DNA of 64,000 bases, from contig LR746264.1 in assembly GCA_902729315.2 (NCBI GenBank), forward strand, positions 3,264,878-3,328,877, read 5' to 3'. Below the pieces are notes generated by a model. The model was given only the letters and a program-made list of their open reading frames with translations. It was not told the origin of the DNA and did no database searches. The DNA comes from Spirodela intermedia (taxonomy: Eukaryota; Streptophyta; Magnoliopsida; Alismatales; Araceae). Made by a program: the position numbers and the translations under genes. This document shows, piece by piece, positions 50,540-62,560 of the stretch (its first letter is position 1; each line of letters opens with the position of its first letter).

Positions 50540-51262
50540 ATTTTTCAAAAGGCTCTGGGCCACACAGCGAATCACGTGCTTTTTTCACGTCCATTTTCCC
50601 AAAAAAGGCCCATTCCGTAACCTATCTGGACATTCCCACGTGGCTCAAATCTTAGACTTTGAGAGGTTTGTCCGAAAAAACGTCCCGTCAAGAAACTAGT
50701 GGCGAAGAATGACTTGCCGATCGGAATGCCACGTCACCGCTCTTCGGATGCGTCATCCGCAGAAGATTACGTGGCGGACCCGGCACGTCCTTACCGCCAC
50801 GTCATCCACTACGGCTTCCAGCCGTCCGATCCACATTGAGCGGATGCAATCAACCCGTTGACCGTTTCCACAAATCACTCTCTATTTCTTACGTACCCAA
50901 AAATTACGCCGTCACACCGTGAAAATTTTTCACTCGTCCGATTCTGTTACTCCTCAGATCGAACGGTCGGTATTGACAGTGGCATTATTGAAAATTTTGG
51001 AATCGGCGGTTCCTATAAGACTCCCACACCGGTTTCCTTCTGCCTCTTCCTGCGTCCTATTCTAACCACAAAAGGCTTCCTGGCTTTTTATCTTCTTATC
51101 CCTGCTGGATAGATATTTCTCCTCTTACAGGCTTATATCTATTTATATTTTGGAAAGACACTGCAATTTTGCAGTTTGCCCCCCCTTCCCACCCACACCG
51201 GAAAGCTCCAACCTTTGCCGTTCTTCCTCCCCCCTCTTATTCCTCTGGCGATCCTCCTCCAC
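50540..51262 (+). promoter_or_regulatory. Invertase promoter and leader with ACGT-motif cluster
   Basis: ACGT cores are dense. There are G-boxes CACGTG near 50573 and 50637, CCACGTCACC near 50730, ACGTGGCG near 50769 and CCACGTCATC at 50797-50806. The last is identical in reverse complement to the plant unfolded-protein element GATGACGTGG. ACGT boxes bind bZIP and bHLH factors. TATA-like TTTATATTTT lies near 51140-51150. The chosen start is at 51263. The frame is also open from an ATG at 51176, but the family N-terminus fits 51263. Confidence 0.55.
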
Positions 51263-54200
51263 ATGAATGCCGCCGGCACGATCGGGGTCTCCGCGATGAG
51301 GCCACACAGGGTCCTCGCTGGATGCCGCAGCGCCGCCGCCCACCTCCTCACCGCCCGTCCGCCGCCGCCGCCACCTCAGCGCCGTCATGCCCTCCTCCTC
51401 CTTCTTCCACCCCGTGCCTCCCTGTCATCATCCTCCTCGCCTGGTTTTCTGCCTTCAGGTAATGGGCATCGTCTATATACTGGAGTTATCTCTTGCAGAG
51501 GAATCGATGGTACCCATGAGGGGCGGCGGATGGGCGTCGGTCCGGCGCCGCCGCACGCGGTGTCCGGCGCTGCCCGCCGCCAGTCCACCTCTGCGGAGCC
51601 GTCGTCCGTCCCTGGGGACAAGACCTTCGAGCGGATCTACATGAATCAGGGCATGGCCGTGAAGCCCCTGGTGTTTGAGAGGATTGCCGATGACGTTGGG
51701 GTACTGGAGGAGAGGGTGGAAGAGGCGGTGCCCTCGGAGGAGGGATCTGGAAAGGGTAGCGTGGTGGAGACGGCGGCGGCGGCGGATGTTCTGAAGGAGA
51801 GAGAGGTTTCCGAGGTGGAGAAGGAAGCGTGGCGGCTGCTGGAGAGGGCCGTCGTGAATTACTGCGGGTCACCGGTCGGCACTGTGGCGGCGGATGACCC
51901 GTTGACCGCCAGCAACCTGCTGAACTACGACCAGGTCTTCATTCGTGACTTCGTCCCGTCGGCTCTGGCATTCCTGATGAAGGGGGAGGGCGAGATTGTC
52001 AGAAACTTCCTCCTCCACACCTTGCAACTACAGGTGAATTTTTTTTTGCCCAAATCGTAAATTGCTTCGATATTAATTGTGATTCAGGAGATCCAACTTT
52101 TCTTGCTTTTTTTTACCCGGATGATGGACCTGTTCTTTTTCGAAAAAATTCCTACTTTGCCAAATCTGTGGAAATAATTCGATTTTCTTGGGCGGAAATG
52201 GGTTCTCAGAAGAAAAATATCTCCCCAAAAAACTAGCTGGTGTTTATGATGGCCTGGGTTTGACTGGTTTCCAGGGTTCAAAATATCCTGCTCTCTGGAT
52301 GCCATTATGCTCTTTATGAATTTTACAATTCGGATAAAATGCAGAACACAAAGGAGAGATTTCATCCCAACCTTGAATGCCGGGTATAACAGATCTAGGG
52401 TCCATAAATTCCCATTTTTGGTTTCCATGTTTAACAAAAACATTTAGGTTTTAGATTAGATCTTTCCTGTGTTGATTTTACGCCCGAACAATTGAGCAAA
52501 GAACCACGCTGTAGCTTGAGATCTTCGGACAGAAGATACACTGTCAACTGATAGGTTTTCTTCCTAGTGCAAGCACTGTTCACCGCTGAAATTTCTAAAT
52601 CTATCCTTCATTTCATCTGATTTACAGAGCTGGGAGAAGACTGTGGATTGCTACAGCCCAGGCCAGGGGCTGATGCCAGCGAGCTTTAAGGTCAGAACTG
52701 TGCCCCTGGATGGAAGCAATGAGGCGTTTGAGGAAGTCTTGGACCCGGATTTTGGCGAGTCAGCCATTGGACGGGTGGCTCCAGTTGACTCTGGTGAGTT
52801 GATGATTGATTGCTCTAGTCAATGATTCGCGGACCTGCATACAAGTCAACTGTGTTTTGACCCTACATTGATCTTCCACAGGTTTGTGGTGGATCATCCT
52901 ACTGAGAGCGTATGGCAAGATCACCGGGGATTATGCACTTCAAGAAAGAGTTGATGTCCAAACAGGGATTAAATTGGTCATGAATTTATGTTTATCAGAT
53001 GGCTTCGACATGTTCCCTACACTGCTGGTGACTGATGGGTCTTGCATGATCGATCGCCGGATGGGCATTCATGGGCATCCTCTTGAAATCCAAGTAAGTC
53101 AACTTCAAGGTTTTCCATTTACGTCAGCCATTATGAAACTATATTCATGAATTGTTTCAGCTGCACCTCTTTTTGGTCAGTGTAATTTCCTGGGCATTGT
53201 GGCCTTCGACAGCTTTTATGCAGGTGTCTTAGTGAAGAAAGAAAGGCTGACCAATAAGTTTTGGTGTGATTTCATGTCATATGTATCTTATAGATATTCT
53301 TCCTACGTTGGCATTGTTAATTAAAAATGGCACCGACAGGAGGGATTTGTGTCTTTTCAGAATTAATGGAAAATGCGCACAAGTTTTTGAGCTTTGAAGG
53401 GATGAAGAAGGTTTTCCCAAATCTTCTCCTTTGCAGACTTCATCAGAAAACTGCAGCCTTTTCGAGTCTTCTGATAGCATTAGTTCCTAAATGCGGCATT
53501 TGCTTGAAGGGTCTCCCTGTTCTTGAGCCAGCATGATATCACAGTGAAATTATTCGTGAATCCCTTTTTTCCTGAGGGGGCAGTGAGATTCTTTTAGCTC
53601 GTTAATTGGGGTTTCGCGCATTTTTATTTATTTTTAAATTCCGATCAACTGGGCATCTAGTTTAGTTAAATGCTTCTTTAGTGCCGACTTATATATTTAA
53701 CTATGACCCAAGAGAAATCTCCCATGCATTCAATAACACACCCTCTGATTTTTTTCTCTTTATGGCGAAGAAGATGAACTGATGGGTCTGTTCCTCAGGC
53801 ACTGTTCTACTCGGCCCTGAGGTTCTCTCGGGAGATGCTGACCATCAACGATGGGTCAAGGAATCTGATCCGGGCCATCAGCAACCGGCTCAGCGCGCTG
53901 TCTTTCCATATCAGGGAATATTACTGGGTAGACATGAAGAAGATCAATGAGATATACCGGTACAAGACGGAGGAGTACTCCCACGACGCCATCAATAAGT
54001 TCAACATCTACCCCGATCAGATCCCCTCGTGGCTGGTGGACTGGGTCCCCGACAAGGCTGGCTACCTGATTGGCAACCTCCAGCCGGCTCACATGGACTT
54101 CAGGTTCTTCTCTCTGGGGAATCTCTGGGCGATCATTTCCTCCCTGGCCACCCCGAAGCAGGCAGAGAGCATCCTCAACCTCTTCGAGGAGAAATGGGAT

Positions 54201-55050
54201 GATTTGATTGGGAAGATGCCCCTCAAGATTTGCTTCCCCGCCTTGGAATATGATGAGTGGCGGATAATCACCGGTAGCGACCCGAAGAATACGTGAGCCT
54301 CTTCTCACCTGGTCTTATCTCGTTAGTATTTTGCTATTCTGGATCGATGGAGAGACACATAACTCCTCACTCGTCTACCTTCTGCTTCATCTTACGAAGA
54401 TTTCATCATTTCAATGCATCACGATTTTATTCGTGTAATTAATGAGTTATGAGATCGTCATCAATATTTGGCAGCAACTTATGATATGAGTTTTGTTAAT
54501 TATATGAGATCGGATGAGTTTCTGCGGCACCAATTATTCCGAAGAATTGTAAGCTCACCGAAGGGATCTCTCCTAATTTGCAGGCCCTGGTCTTACCACA
54601 ACGGCGGATCTTGGCCCACTCTTCTCTGGCAGGTATGAGACTACTTCAATCCATGCCAGCCGAATCAATGGGGGCTCTTCAAAGCCGCAATCTTCATTAA
54701 TTTCTTCATTCATGGTGTCGCAGTTCACTCTGGCTTGTATCAAGATGGGCCGGCCAGAGCTGGCCCAGCGGGCAGTGGCGGCGGCTGAGAGGCGGCTCTC
54801 CGACGACCAGTGGCCGGAGTACTATGACACACGGACGGGGAGATTCATTGGTAAGCAATCCCGGCTTTTCCAGACGTGGACCATAGCCGGCTTCCTCACC
54901 TCCAAGATGCTGCTGGAGAGACCGGAGATGGCCTCAATTCTGAGCTGTGAGGAGGACCTCGATCTTCTGGAGGGCTGCGCTTGCAGCTTGAACAAGGGCG
55001 GGCGGAAACGGTGCTCCCGGATTGCCGCCAGGTCCCAGATCCTCGTCTAA
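51263..55050 (+). CDS. Alkaline/neutral invertase, GH100, organelle-targeted (alpha clade)
   Basis: Hydrolyses sucrose to glucose and fructose at neutral to alkaline pH. Exons are 51263-52033, 52628-52793, 52882-53093, 53799-54292, 54584-54632 and 54724-55050. All phases join to give 672 residues. The start [20 protein letters not shown] parallels the alpha-clade N-terminus and is Ala/Arg/Ser-rich with few acids, consistent with a mitochondrial or plastid transit peptide. The catalytic region begins near residue 183 ([19 protein letters not shown]). It continues with [175 protein letters not shown] and [18 protein letters not shown]. These cover the family from end to end with no gap. It converges on the GA 2-oxidase gene. 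Confidence 0.96.
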
Positions 55051-56732
55051 TTCCGCCAGCTTCCCCATACCCCATTCATACTGTATAGAAAGTAAGAGAA
55101 ATAATCCCTCTAGAGAGAGAAAGGAGGTGGAGAGAACATCTCTCTCTCTCTCTACTCATATGCCTGGTGTATCCCACCCCTATGGCCACGTGCTCGTGTT
55201 TTAGCAGAGAGCCGCTGCCAGGGGTGGGGGCAAGGAGCCGGTGTGGGCTCGTTCAAGGAGGCTTGAGCGACTGCCTGCTGTCGGGTCCTCTTGAGCAGGT
55301 GTTTTTATCCAAATGGTGTTGGTGATTTCCGATTCATTTTGTTTCCAACACTTGCTCATACGCTCGTTCTTAAATTTGTAGAGAGAAACCCACTGATGTG
55401 CTACTGACTGCCTTTGAGCTCATAAAAGACCATTCCGTCTGTCTATTGTAGAGGTAATCTCTTGAGCTCGTAGTGCATGCTGAGAGTATGGATCGACCCT
55501 CAAGTCGGCTGTCAGAGAGAGAAGGTGGAGAGCTTCTACATGATAGTGTGGGCCTCTCTCTCTCTCTCTCTCTCTCCCTCTCTTATATCTGTAGAGAGAA
55601 TCTAAGAGCAGGTTGACCGGGGCTGTACAGCTCGGCTGCTATGTGGGGGCTGGGGCACTCCCTGCAGAGAGGGAAAGAGGACGTAAGGGAGACACGGAAA
55701 GAGAAAGTGAGGACCGGAGAGAGAGAGAGAGAAAGGAATATTTTTCTTTTTTAAGTATTGTTTGACACGGGGTGATAGAAGGTTTTATATGATATCCAGC
55801 CATGTAGGGTAAGGAATCTGGCTGTCGACGGGCCGGACCTTGCCGAGCCCAGTCTGAGCCAGCGTACCAATTGTAAGCTCGGGACCTGTCAGGATCGCAA
55901 GAAAGAGCCAGTCTAAGAGGCTCGGAACCGGATCCATTTGAGGCGCAAGGTGGAGCTTGTAGAGAGAGAAAAGGGGAGAGAGAGAGAGAAGATGTGGGTT
56001 ATACGAGGGACAGCAAGAAAAACAGTATTTCCTTATCATGAACACCATTACCACCATAATAATAATCATCATCATCATTTGATCATAAGTAATTCAGATA
56101 TGCCTCATCTCCAACGGGCATATGGCGCTGTGGGTCGGGGCAGGCAAGGCACGGAATTCGCTAGGTTTTGGCTACGAGCCTATTTCCGGACTTCTCATCT
56201 ATACCCAAATTGAGTAAAAATTTCTTCTTTCTCTCTCTAAGGAAATACTCGAGAGCAGACAATCGAAGACCGCGTTAAAAAGGAAGGATTCGAGAGACTT
56301 TGTTAATCATCTACTAATCTAAGCTCATACCGGGAGTAGATTCGGAAGATCTTCCCTTTTGCTGGGGGGATGGAGTGAACTTTCTGGGTGGGGCTCTGTC
56401 TGCTGAAGAGAAGCAACCTGGTCTTCTCGGTGTCAGTGGGAGAGAAGGCCGGCATGAAAAACCCGAGTCCGGAGATATAATCAACTCAGAAAGAGGGAGA
56501 GAGAGAGAGATGAATGCAAACACAGGAAGAGGGATATCAAGAAATGAACAGAGGTAAAGGAGAGAGAGAGAGACGAATGCAGAAACCGAAGGGGAGAGTC
56601 AAAGAGGCATTAACTCGGATAAATACAAACCCAGAGGGAGAGGGCTAAAGAGGAAAATAGACAGATAAATACAGCCAGAGAGAGAGAGAGAGTAGCCGCA
56701 GCAGGAGCATGCATACACAGACAGGGAGTCCT
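55051..56732. other. Spacer between convergent invertase and GA2ox genes
   Basis: GA/CT tracts occur at about 55139-55153, 55554-55577, 55711-55733, 55976-55989 and 56497-56510. A short CAT/AAT-rich patch lies near 56040-56085. Open frames lack motifs. No gene seen. It should hold both 3' UTRs. Confidence 0.5.
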
Positions 56733-57639
56733 TCAGTCATGGGGTGTCCTGGGAACCCAGTCTTCCTGTTCTTCGTCGGGATTCTTGCGGAAGAGGTCAA
56801 GGCGGTTGTGGCCGAGCCGGAGCGTGTACATGGCCTTCTTATACTCGCCCCACGTGAAAGCCTTGTACAGGCATGGCCGGCGTGTGGCAACCATCTCCGG
56901 CAGCGGCGCTATCCGCGCCTGCAGCGGCGGCGCCGCGAAGTACACTGTCGACAGCCTCGCTTTTGCGGCGCTCACCACCGCCCTGTGCCTTGCGCTCAGC
57001 AGCCTCCCGTTCGTCATCGCCTGCACCAGGGATAGAAAGAGAGCCCCACAAGAGTTGGATGACATGCGTTTATATATCCTTGAGAGAAGAGAAGGCTTCA
57101 CTTAATTTCTTCGCTTTGAAGGTGCTTAGAGAAAATGAGGGCGAGAAATGGGAGTTAGAGGGAGGGAGGGAGGTCAACCTGGAGGACGTCGCCAACGATG
57201 ATGAAGAAGGCGGAGGGGTCGGGGGGCACAGGGACCCATACGCCGCCGCCGCCGCCGCCGCCGTCGCTGGCGTCGGGGGGGAAGAGGACTTGTAACCCGG
57301 GGGCGTCGTTTGATCGGAGGAGGGTGACGACTTGAGGATCTGTATGCTCACCAAAACCCACCACGGCGGCGTCGCCGCCGCTGGATCGACAGTGGCTGTC
57401 TTTGCCCTCTTCTGTGTCCTTGTCGTTGCCGCAGGGGGGATAGTAGTTGAGGCGGAGGAGAGAGTCGCTGTCTGCGCCGCCGGCGAGGCTGGCGAAGGTT
57501 GAGCGGTCCGGCAGACGCAGGCCTCCCCCGAGCATTTCAAGAATGTCGCACGCCAGGCCTCTAACTGCCTCTACGTACTCGCCCACCACGCAGCTGTCGA
57601 GTGGCAAGAAGAGAGAGAGTGAGTGAGTGACTGAGAGAG

Positions 57640-57718
<79 letters not shown>

Positions 57719-58039
57719 GTGAATGGGAAATATATATCTAGTGAGAAGAGGTGGAAAAAGACTGTTTCGGTATGCACGTTGGAGTGAGAAAGAGAGAGAG
57801 AGAGCGAGAGAGAGAGAGAGAGAAAGAGAGATAAATGGAAGTTCCCGACCCATTCTCATCGGCCAGAGACTTCTAAGCATAGAAAAGCAAGAACAAGAGA
57901 AAAATGGCTTTATCTGGCTACAAAGCATGGAAAGGTCCACCCACCCCCCCGTTAGCTTTTTATGGCTAAGGAGAAAGTGGTGGGGGTCATTCTTCAGGGT
58001 GATAGCTGAGTCCTTCGGCTGCCCCTTTCCTTTTGTGAA

Positions 58040-58075
<36 letters not shown>

Positions 58076-59761
58076 CCTTCTCCCTGAGGTCATTCACGGC
58101 TTGACAAGATGGACGGAAAGATCTGACGAGAGGATTCGGGGGGACTGCATGAGCGAGAGAGAGAGAGAGGATGCTCTCCTCGAGGAGATAAGAAGGGCGT
58201 CAATTGGATAAGGGTCCACCTGCAAAAGAGTTCGTGAGTTAGCATCTGCAGGTTGTTAGTACTCCAAAAGGAATGCAGTAGAAGACGCTCTTCTGAATCC
58301 TCGCCGGTTTTCAGAGAATTTAACAGAGAAGAAACTGTACGAAACTCTCAGTCAAGATCCTCGTCAACAAAGATGAGAATTCATAGATATTGTCATAGCT
58401 GTCGATGAGCAGAGCGTTCCCGACCCATCCTCAACAGATTCTCTCTCTCTCGACAGGTCTTGTCGGGGATGTTCCCTGGATGACTGCCTCACGGATATGT
58501 GAGGTAGAGGTAGAGAGAGAGTCTGCCAACGGATTTCCTACAGTCCCCGTTCCTATTATTAATATACTGAAAAGAGGGACAGAGGCAGAGGACGAGCTTT
58601 CCTCATTCGAACATGAGTTCTTGCCGCCCTCTCTTTCTCACTCCATGCACTCACAACTCGAACGAGCGCCTTCCCCCCTCCTTCCCTCTTCTCTCTATCT
58701 ACATAGGTTTAAGGATGTTCTACTGAGAGTAGGGGAGGAGCTGTCAAGTTCTAAAACCGACTATTGATTCGTCACGGAATGAGAACAAAGTGAAGGTGGC
58801 AGGAGAACCCGGGGGGGGGGGGGGCGCACACATGTACGTAAAGGTCTCACGGGGGGAGGGACGCGTCCACCCTGGAGCTTGGCGCGACAATCATGCCGGC
58901 CAGGGCTGCCATAGCTGTCTTGCCAGCATTGTAGTTCCTTGATGTGAGCTCCTACTGACAGAGAGAGAAATAACTTTAGCCATACTCCTACTGCTACCCG
59001 ACTAGTTAGTACGTTTACTATCCTTGAAATGATAAAGAGAGAGAGAGAGTCCTCGACCATACGAGTGCTGGCACAGAGCTGGTTGGTAATCCGTTTACTT
59101 GGGATTTGGACGGAGAGAGGGGCCTTGACCGTACTAGAACTGCTTCGAAGCTAGTTGGTAGGTCTTCTACTTCGGATTTTTGGATGTGGAGATCTCTCTA
59201 TACATATACATATAGAGAGGGGGGGGGAGAGAGAGAGAGCTCCTATATGAGTTGGCAAGATATTTACCCTGTGGAGGGAGGGAGGGAGGGAGAGAGAAAG
59301 ACAGCTCAAGATAACATGCATTTGCAGTAAGGAGACGTAGGCATGCGAGAGGTCATGAGATTCCTGCAACTCCACCTGAACTTGTCGGGGTTGCTGCTGC
59401 AGATGGCATTAGCTCTCTGAGAGATGGCGGAGCGGTTAGCGGGAAGAAGGAGGTACTCCACCTCCCCGGTGTCTCCATTGAAGCCGATGCTCCGGCTGCC
59501 GTAGCCGAGTGGGCTCGGTGGCCCCGCCCGCTGTTTCTCCTCCGGTGGCAGGGTGAAGAATCCCACCGCCTCAGCTTCCATTCCAGCGACGACCTCCACC
59601 GGCAAGCCGTGGTTGATAACCTTGAAGAAACCAAACTCCTCGCAGGCCCTCACCATCAGCTCCGCCGCCCTACCGCCGCTCTTCTGCGAAAGGTCCACCA
59701 CAGGCACGCCCAGCGCCCGGACCTTTTCTTGCCGGATCGGCGACGGCGAAGCAACCACCAT
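56733..59761 (-). CDS. GA2OX: Gibberellin 2-oxidase (2-oxoglutarate/Fe(II) dioxygenase)
   Basis: Inactivates gibberellins by 2-beta-hydroxylation using 2-oxoglutarate, O2 and Fe(II). Coding exons in transcript order: 59761-59376, 57593-57179 and 57020-56733. Phases 2 and 0 join to give 362 residues. N-terminal DIOX_N motifs are GVPVVDLSQKS, ACEEFGFFKVINHGLPVEV and PPEEKQRAGPPSPLGYGSRS, the last typical of C19-type GA2ox, followed by GEVEYLLL. The iron ligands are His212 and Asp214 in GEHTDPQ, and His279 in SARHRAV. The 2-oxoglutarate pair is Arg289 and Ser291 in RLSTVYF. LRLNYYPPC lies near residues 175-183. Odd points are a seven-glycine run at residues 240-246 and an enlarged acidic loop (about residues 184-203) before the HxD. 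Intron 1 (57594-59375) carries a very long GA tract. The start at 59761 gives MVVASPSP, like other GA2ox starts. The C19 subclass is likely but not certain. Confidence 0.93.
57641..57715. repeat. (GA)n microsatellite, about 72 bp, in GA2ox intron 1
   Basis: The longest pure dinucleotide run in the window. It lies about 50 bp upstream of the exon 2 acceptor in the GA2ox sense, where it reads as (CT)n, so it is part of the polypyrimidine context. Another GA tract follows at about 57790-57830. Confidence 0.95.
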
Positions 59762-60200
59762 TGCTGCTGCTTCCACCCCCCGCCCACACGACCACCTCTC
59801 TCTCTCTCTCTGTCTCACACACACACACACATACACACACACTTTTCTCACTCTCTATCTATTTATCTATCCATCTCCAAACGACATCTCTCTCTCTCTC
59901 TAAAGGTTGCTCTTTCTCTCCATCTCTCTTTCAACGACTCTCTCCTCTCTCTCTCTCTCCCTAGACCGGGGAGGGGGGGAGGGTCTGGGGATAAGAAGAA
60001 ACTCAGTGAGACGAAACCTGGGATTGTGGGGGGTGCATATAAAGAAGGGCTTGCACACGGAGGGAGGGAAGAGGAAGAGGGAGGGGAATTAAAAATGTGT
60101 TTTTTTTTTCTCTCCAAGGGTGGTGTGAAACACAGAGCAGGGTGCATCCTCATCCCCTTTGTTGTCACACATTGACATATAAAAATACTAAATCCTGCGA
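59762..60200 (-). promoter_or_regulatory. GA2ox 5' leader and proximal promoter
   Basis: Plus-strand CT and CA runs (about 59798-59842, 59886-59903 and 59939-59962) read as GA and GT tracts in the GA2ox leader. No convincing TATA box on the minus strand was seen. Confidence 0.4.
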
Positions 60201-62560
60201 CGGCACTCCCAATTCCCGTGGTATCAAGAATTTTCTGTGATTATATCATCACCGTCGACTATTTCAGGATATTTGGATCGACGTCCTTACGACCGATGTC
60301 AGCCGACCGATGGGTGGACTCCCCCGCCCTCTCCAACCCCGTGTTTGACTGGGAGTCAAAGTGATTGACTTGAAGCGTGTGGGGACACCATGGTCCCCCT
60401 TCTTGCCCCCACTGGGGAGAGTTCTAGAAAGACACGCCGTGGTGGGGGCCGGCCTGTCAGCGGCCCCGGCGTGTGAATCGAAGTCCGGCCGGCACGGAAC
60501 GTGCGGCCGCGTGGACTCTCCCCATCGATGGGCCCCAGTCCGCCCTCTATGGTCTCAACATCCTAAGATCCCCCTGATCAAGTTGGAAGTGGGGGGGGGA
60601 TGTTACACGCCAACCACAAGAGCCCAACTCTCTCTCTCTCTCTCTCCCTCCCTCTCTCTGAGAACCACCCACCTCTGGTCAAACAAACAAGCCTCCCGCC
60701 CCCTTGAACATGGTCCTAACAGAGGCCTAACTTTATCACAGTCGGATTTTGACGAAACCCAGTGAGACTATTGGCCGACGAGGTATCTGGGTCGGCTTTT
60801 TTCTTTTGATATCGAGAATGATCATCATATAAATAAGGGCATATACACATACATACATGTAGGTGAATATCAGTTGCTGAAATGACACCGGGTGGAAACG
60901 TAGACTAGGCGTAGAGACAGAGAGATTGAGGGGGATGGACACCTGGTAGTCCCAAGTTACGAGAATGAGATAGGCTGAGAAGAGCAACTGCGAGAACCAA
61001 TAATAACGATCGAAGTAGCCTCTACACTGGCTTCTTTATTTCCCTGTCGTGGGTGCAGCAACCCAAGCTCCTAATACAATAGATCTCTCCACCGTTGGTC
61101 AAAGGCAGTCCATGTAGAAGAAAAGTGGGCACTGCCTAAGTTGTCCTTCTTCACATGGTGTTCTCAATGCGGTAATTTGTCAAAGGCGTCTTTTTTCCCA
61201 TGGAGGGTTGATCAAGACGGTGCTCCTTTTTTACTATACAAGTCCTTTCTCATTCACCTATGAGATCTTACTTTCGTAGATGTTTGACCTTCTGAAATCC
61301 TTGCTCTTTAGAAAGACTTAACTCAACCCTTGGTCACGTTAAACGCCGCCGATTCTACTCTAGTCTTACTCTTGTTGAAGGTAAAACCAGATACTCATGG
61401 CTAGTTCCACGGAGGGTAAAATCATGACAGACAGAAGACCCTTGAACGCATGGCGTGAGGACGAGTTTAAAGAAGAGCCACTCGCCCCCGTCTGCATGGG
61501 GGTCGCGTAAGGGTGAGATCCTGTTTGACCCTCAAGCGCCCTGACGTGTACTGCCTCCCCATCCCATGCCACGCAAAATTCCAAAGTCAGAGGGGATTGC
61601 ATCAAAGTCAAACGCCTTCCCGCAGACTCCTCTCCTCTCTTCGCGAGATCTCCAACGTGGCAATTCCTGATCTTTGTTCAAGAGCTTTCGATGAACTCAG
61701 ATCTACCTGCAACTTACGCTAAGCAACTCTCTTCTTTGAAATCTCTCTCTTCAAAAGTGATAACAAAACCTTGCCTTGTCACCAATTATATAGCCACTTT
61801 GGTCAGTGTGGCAGAGAATTCACGTAAAGTATTCACGGAAAAGTCTTCATATTTGACCAACTTAAAAGAGAAGCATCGAGTCACATCCTCGATTCATAGT
61901 GTGTTAGGTGCTGTATCACACAGTTCACCAGAATTCTCACCTAAACTTAGGTCAATCAAACACATTTCAGTGTGCAGCGTAACCATTGATGCCCTCAATG
62001 CTCTTATGAAGTGAAGGCTCATCGATCCCGACAGTCACGTTCTTAAGCTAAGACCGAGTTTTTTCGGGAAGGTAACATCTTTCTCATATGGTTATACATT
62101 TTACTCCATTATTCATGGATCATCATGACCATGATACTCATCATCATCTCTCTCTCTCTCTCTCTCTCATCTTTTTCTCTCTCTCCATTCGCTGCTCTCC
62201 ACTGCATCTATCTGTCTGCATATCTAACAGTCTGAGTATCAAAACAGCTATATATATATATATATATTAATGTGTTGGTGTGGGTGTGCGTGTGGGGTAG
62301 GTGTTGTTACAATCTCCGCCATTGACGCGGGGGGCGGGGGGTATCTCTTAACAGCCGCAGTCCAGCGTGAGCTTTTATAAAGTGAATTCACATGTTGGAA
62401 GCCGATCCTCTCTTCCGAGGTCAACAAGATTCCGCCACATAAACTTGTTTATTGTCCAAAAGAATGTCTGTTTCCCTGCAGAAGCCAGCTCCCCTTTCAC
62501 GCGATCCTCTGACCAGGACACCCGATCACAACGGCCCTTTAGTTTACAGTATCTCTCCAT
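60200..62560. other. Gene-free stretch
   Basis: A CT tract lies at about 60629-60658, another at about 62150-62168, and a (TA)n run at about 62250-62267. Open frames at 60361-60765, 61366-61611, 61513-61722 and 61691-62014 have no recognisable domain. Nothing further supported. Confidence 0.5.

Noticed and set aside
51486-51872. Minus-strand proline/arginine-rich frame opposite the invertase
   Set aside because: A shadow of GC-rich invertase exon 1.
53856-54308. 150-codon minus frame
   Set aside because: A shadow of invertase exon 4, whose plus frame is strongly conserved.
61691-62014. 107-codon plus frame
   Set aside because: No motif, no neighbouring exons and no codon bias. Left unannotated.
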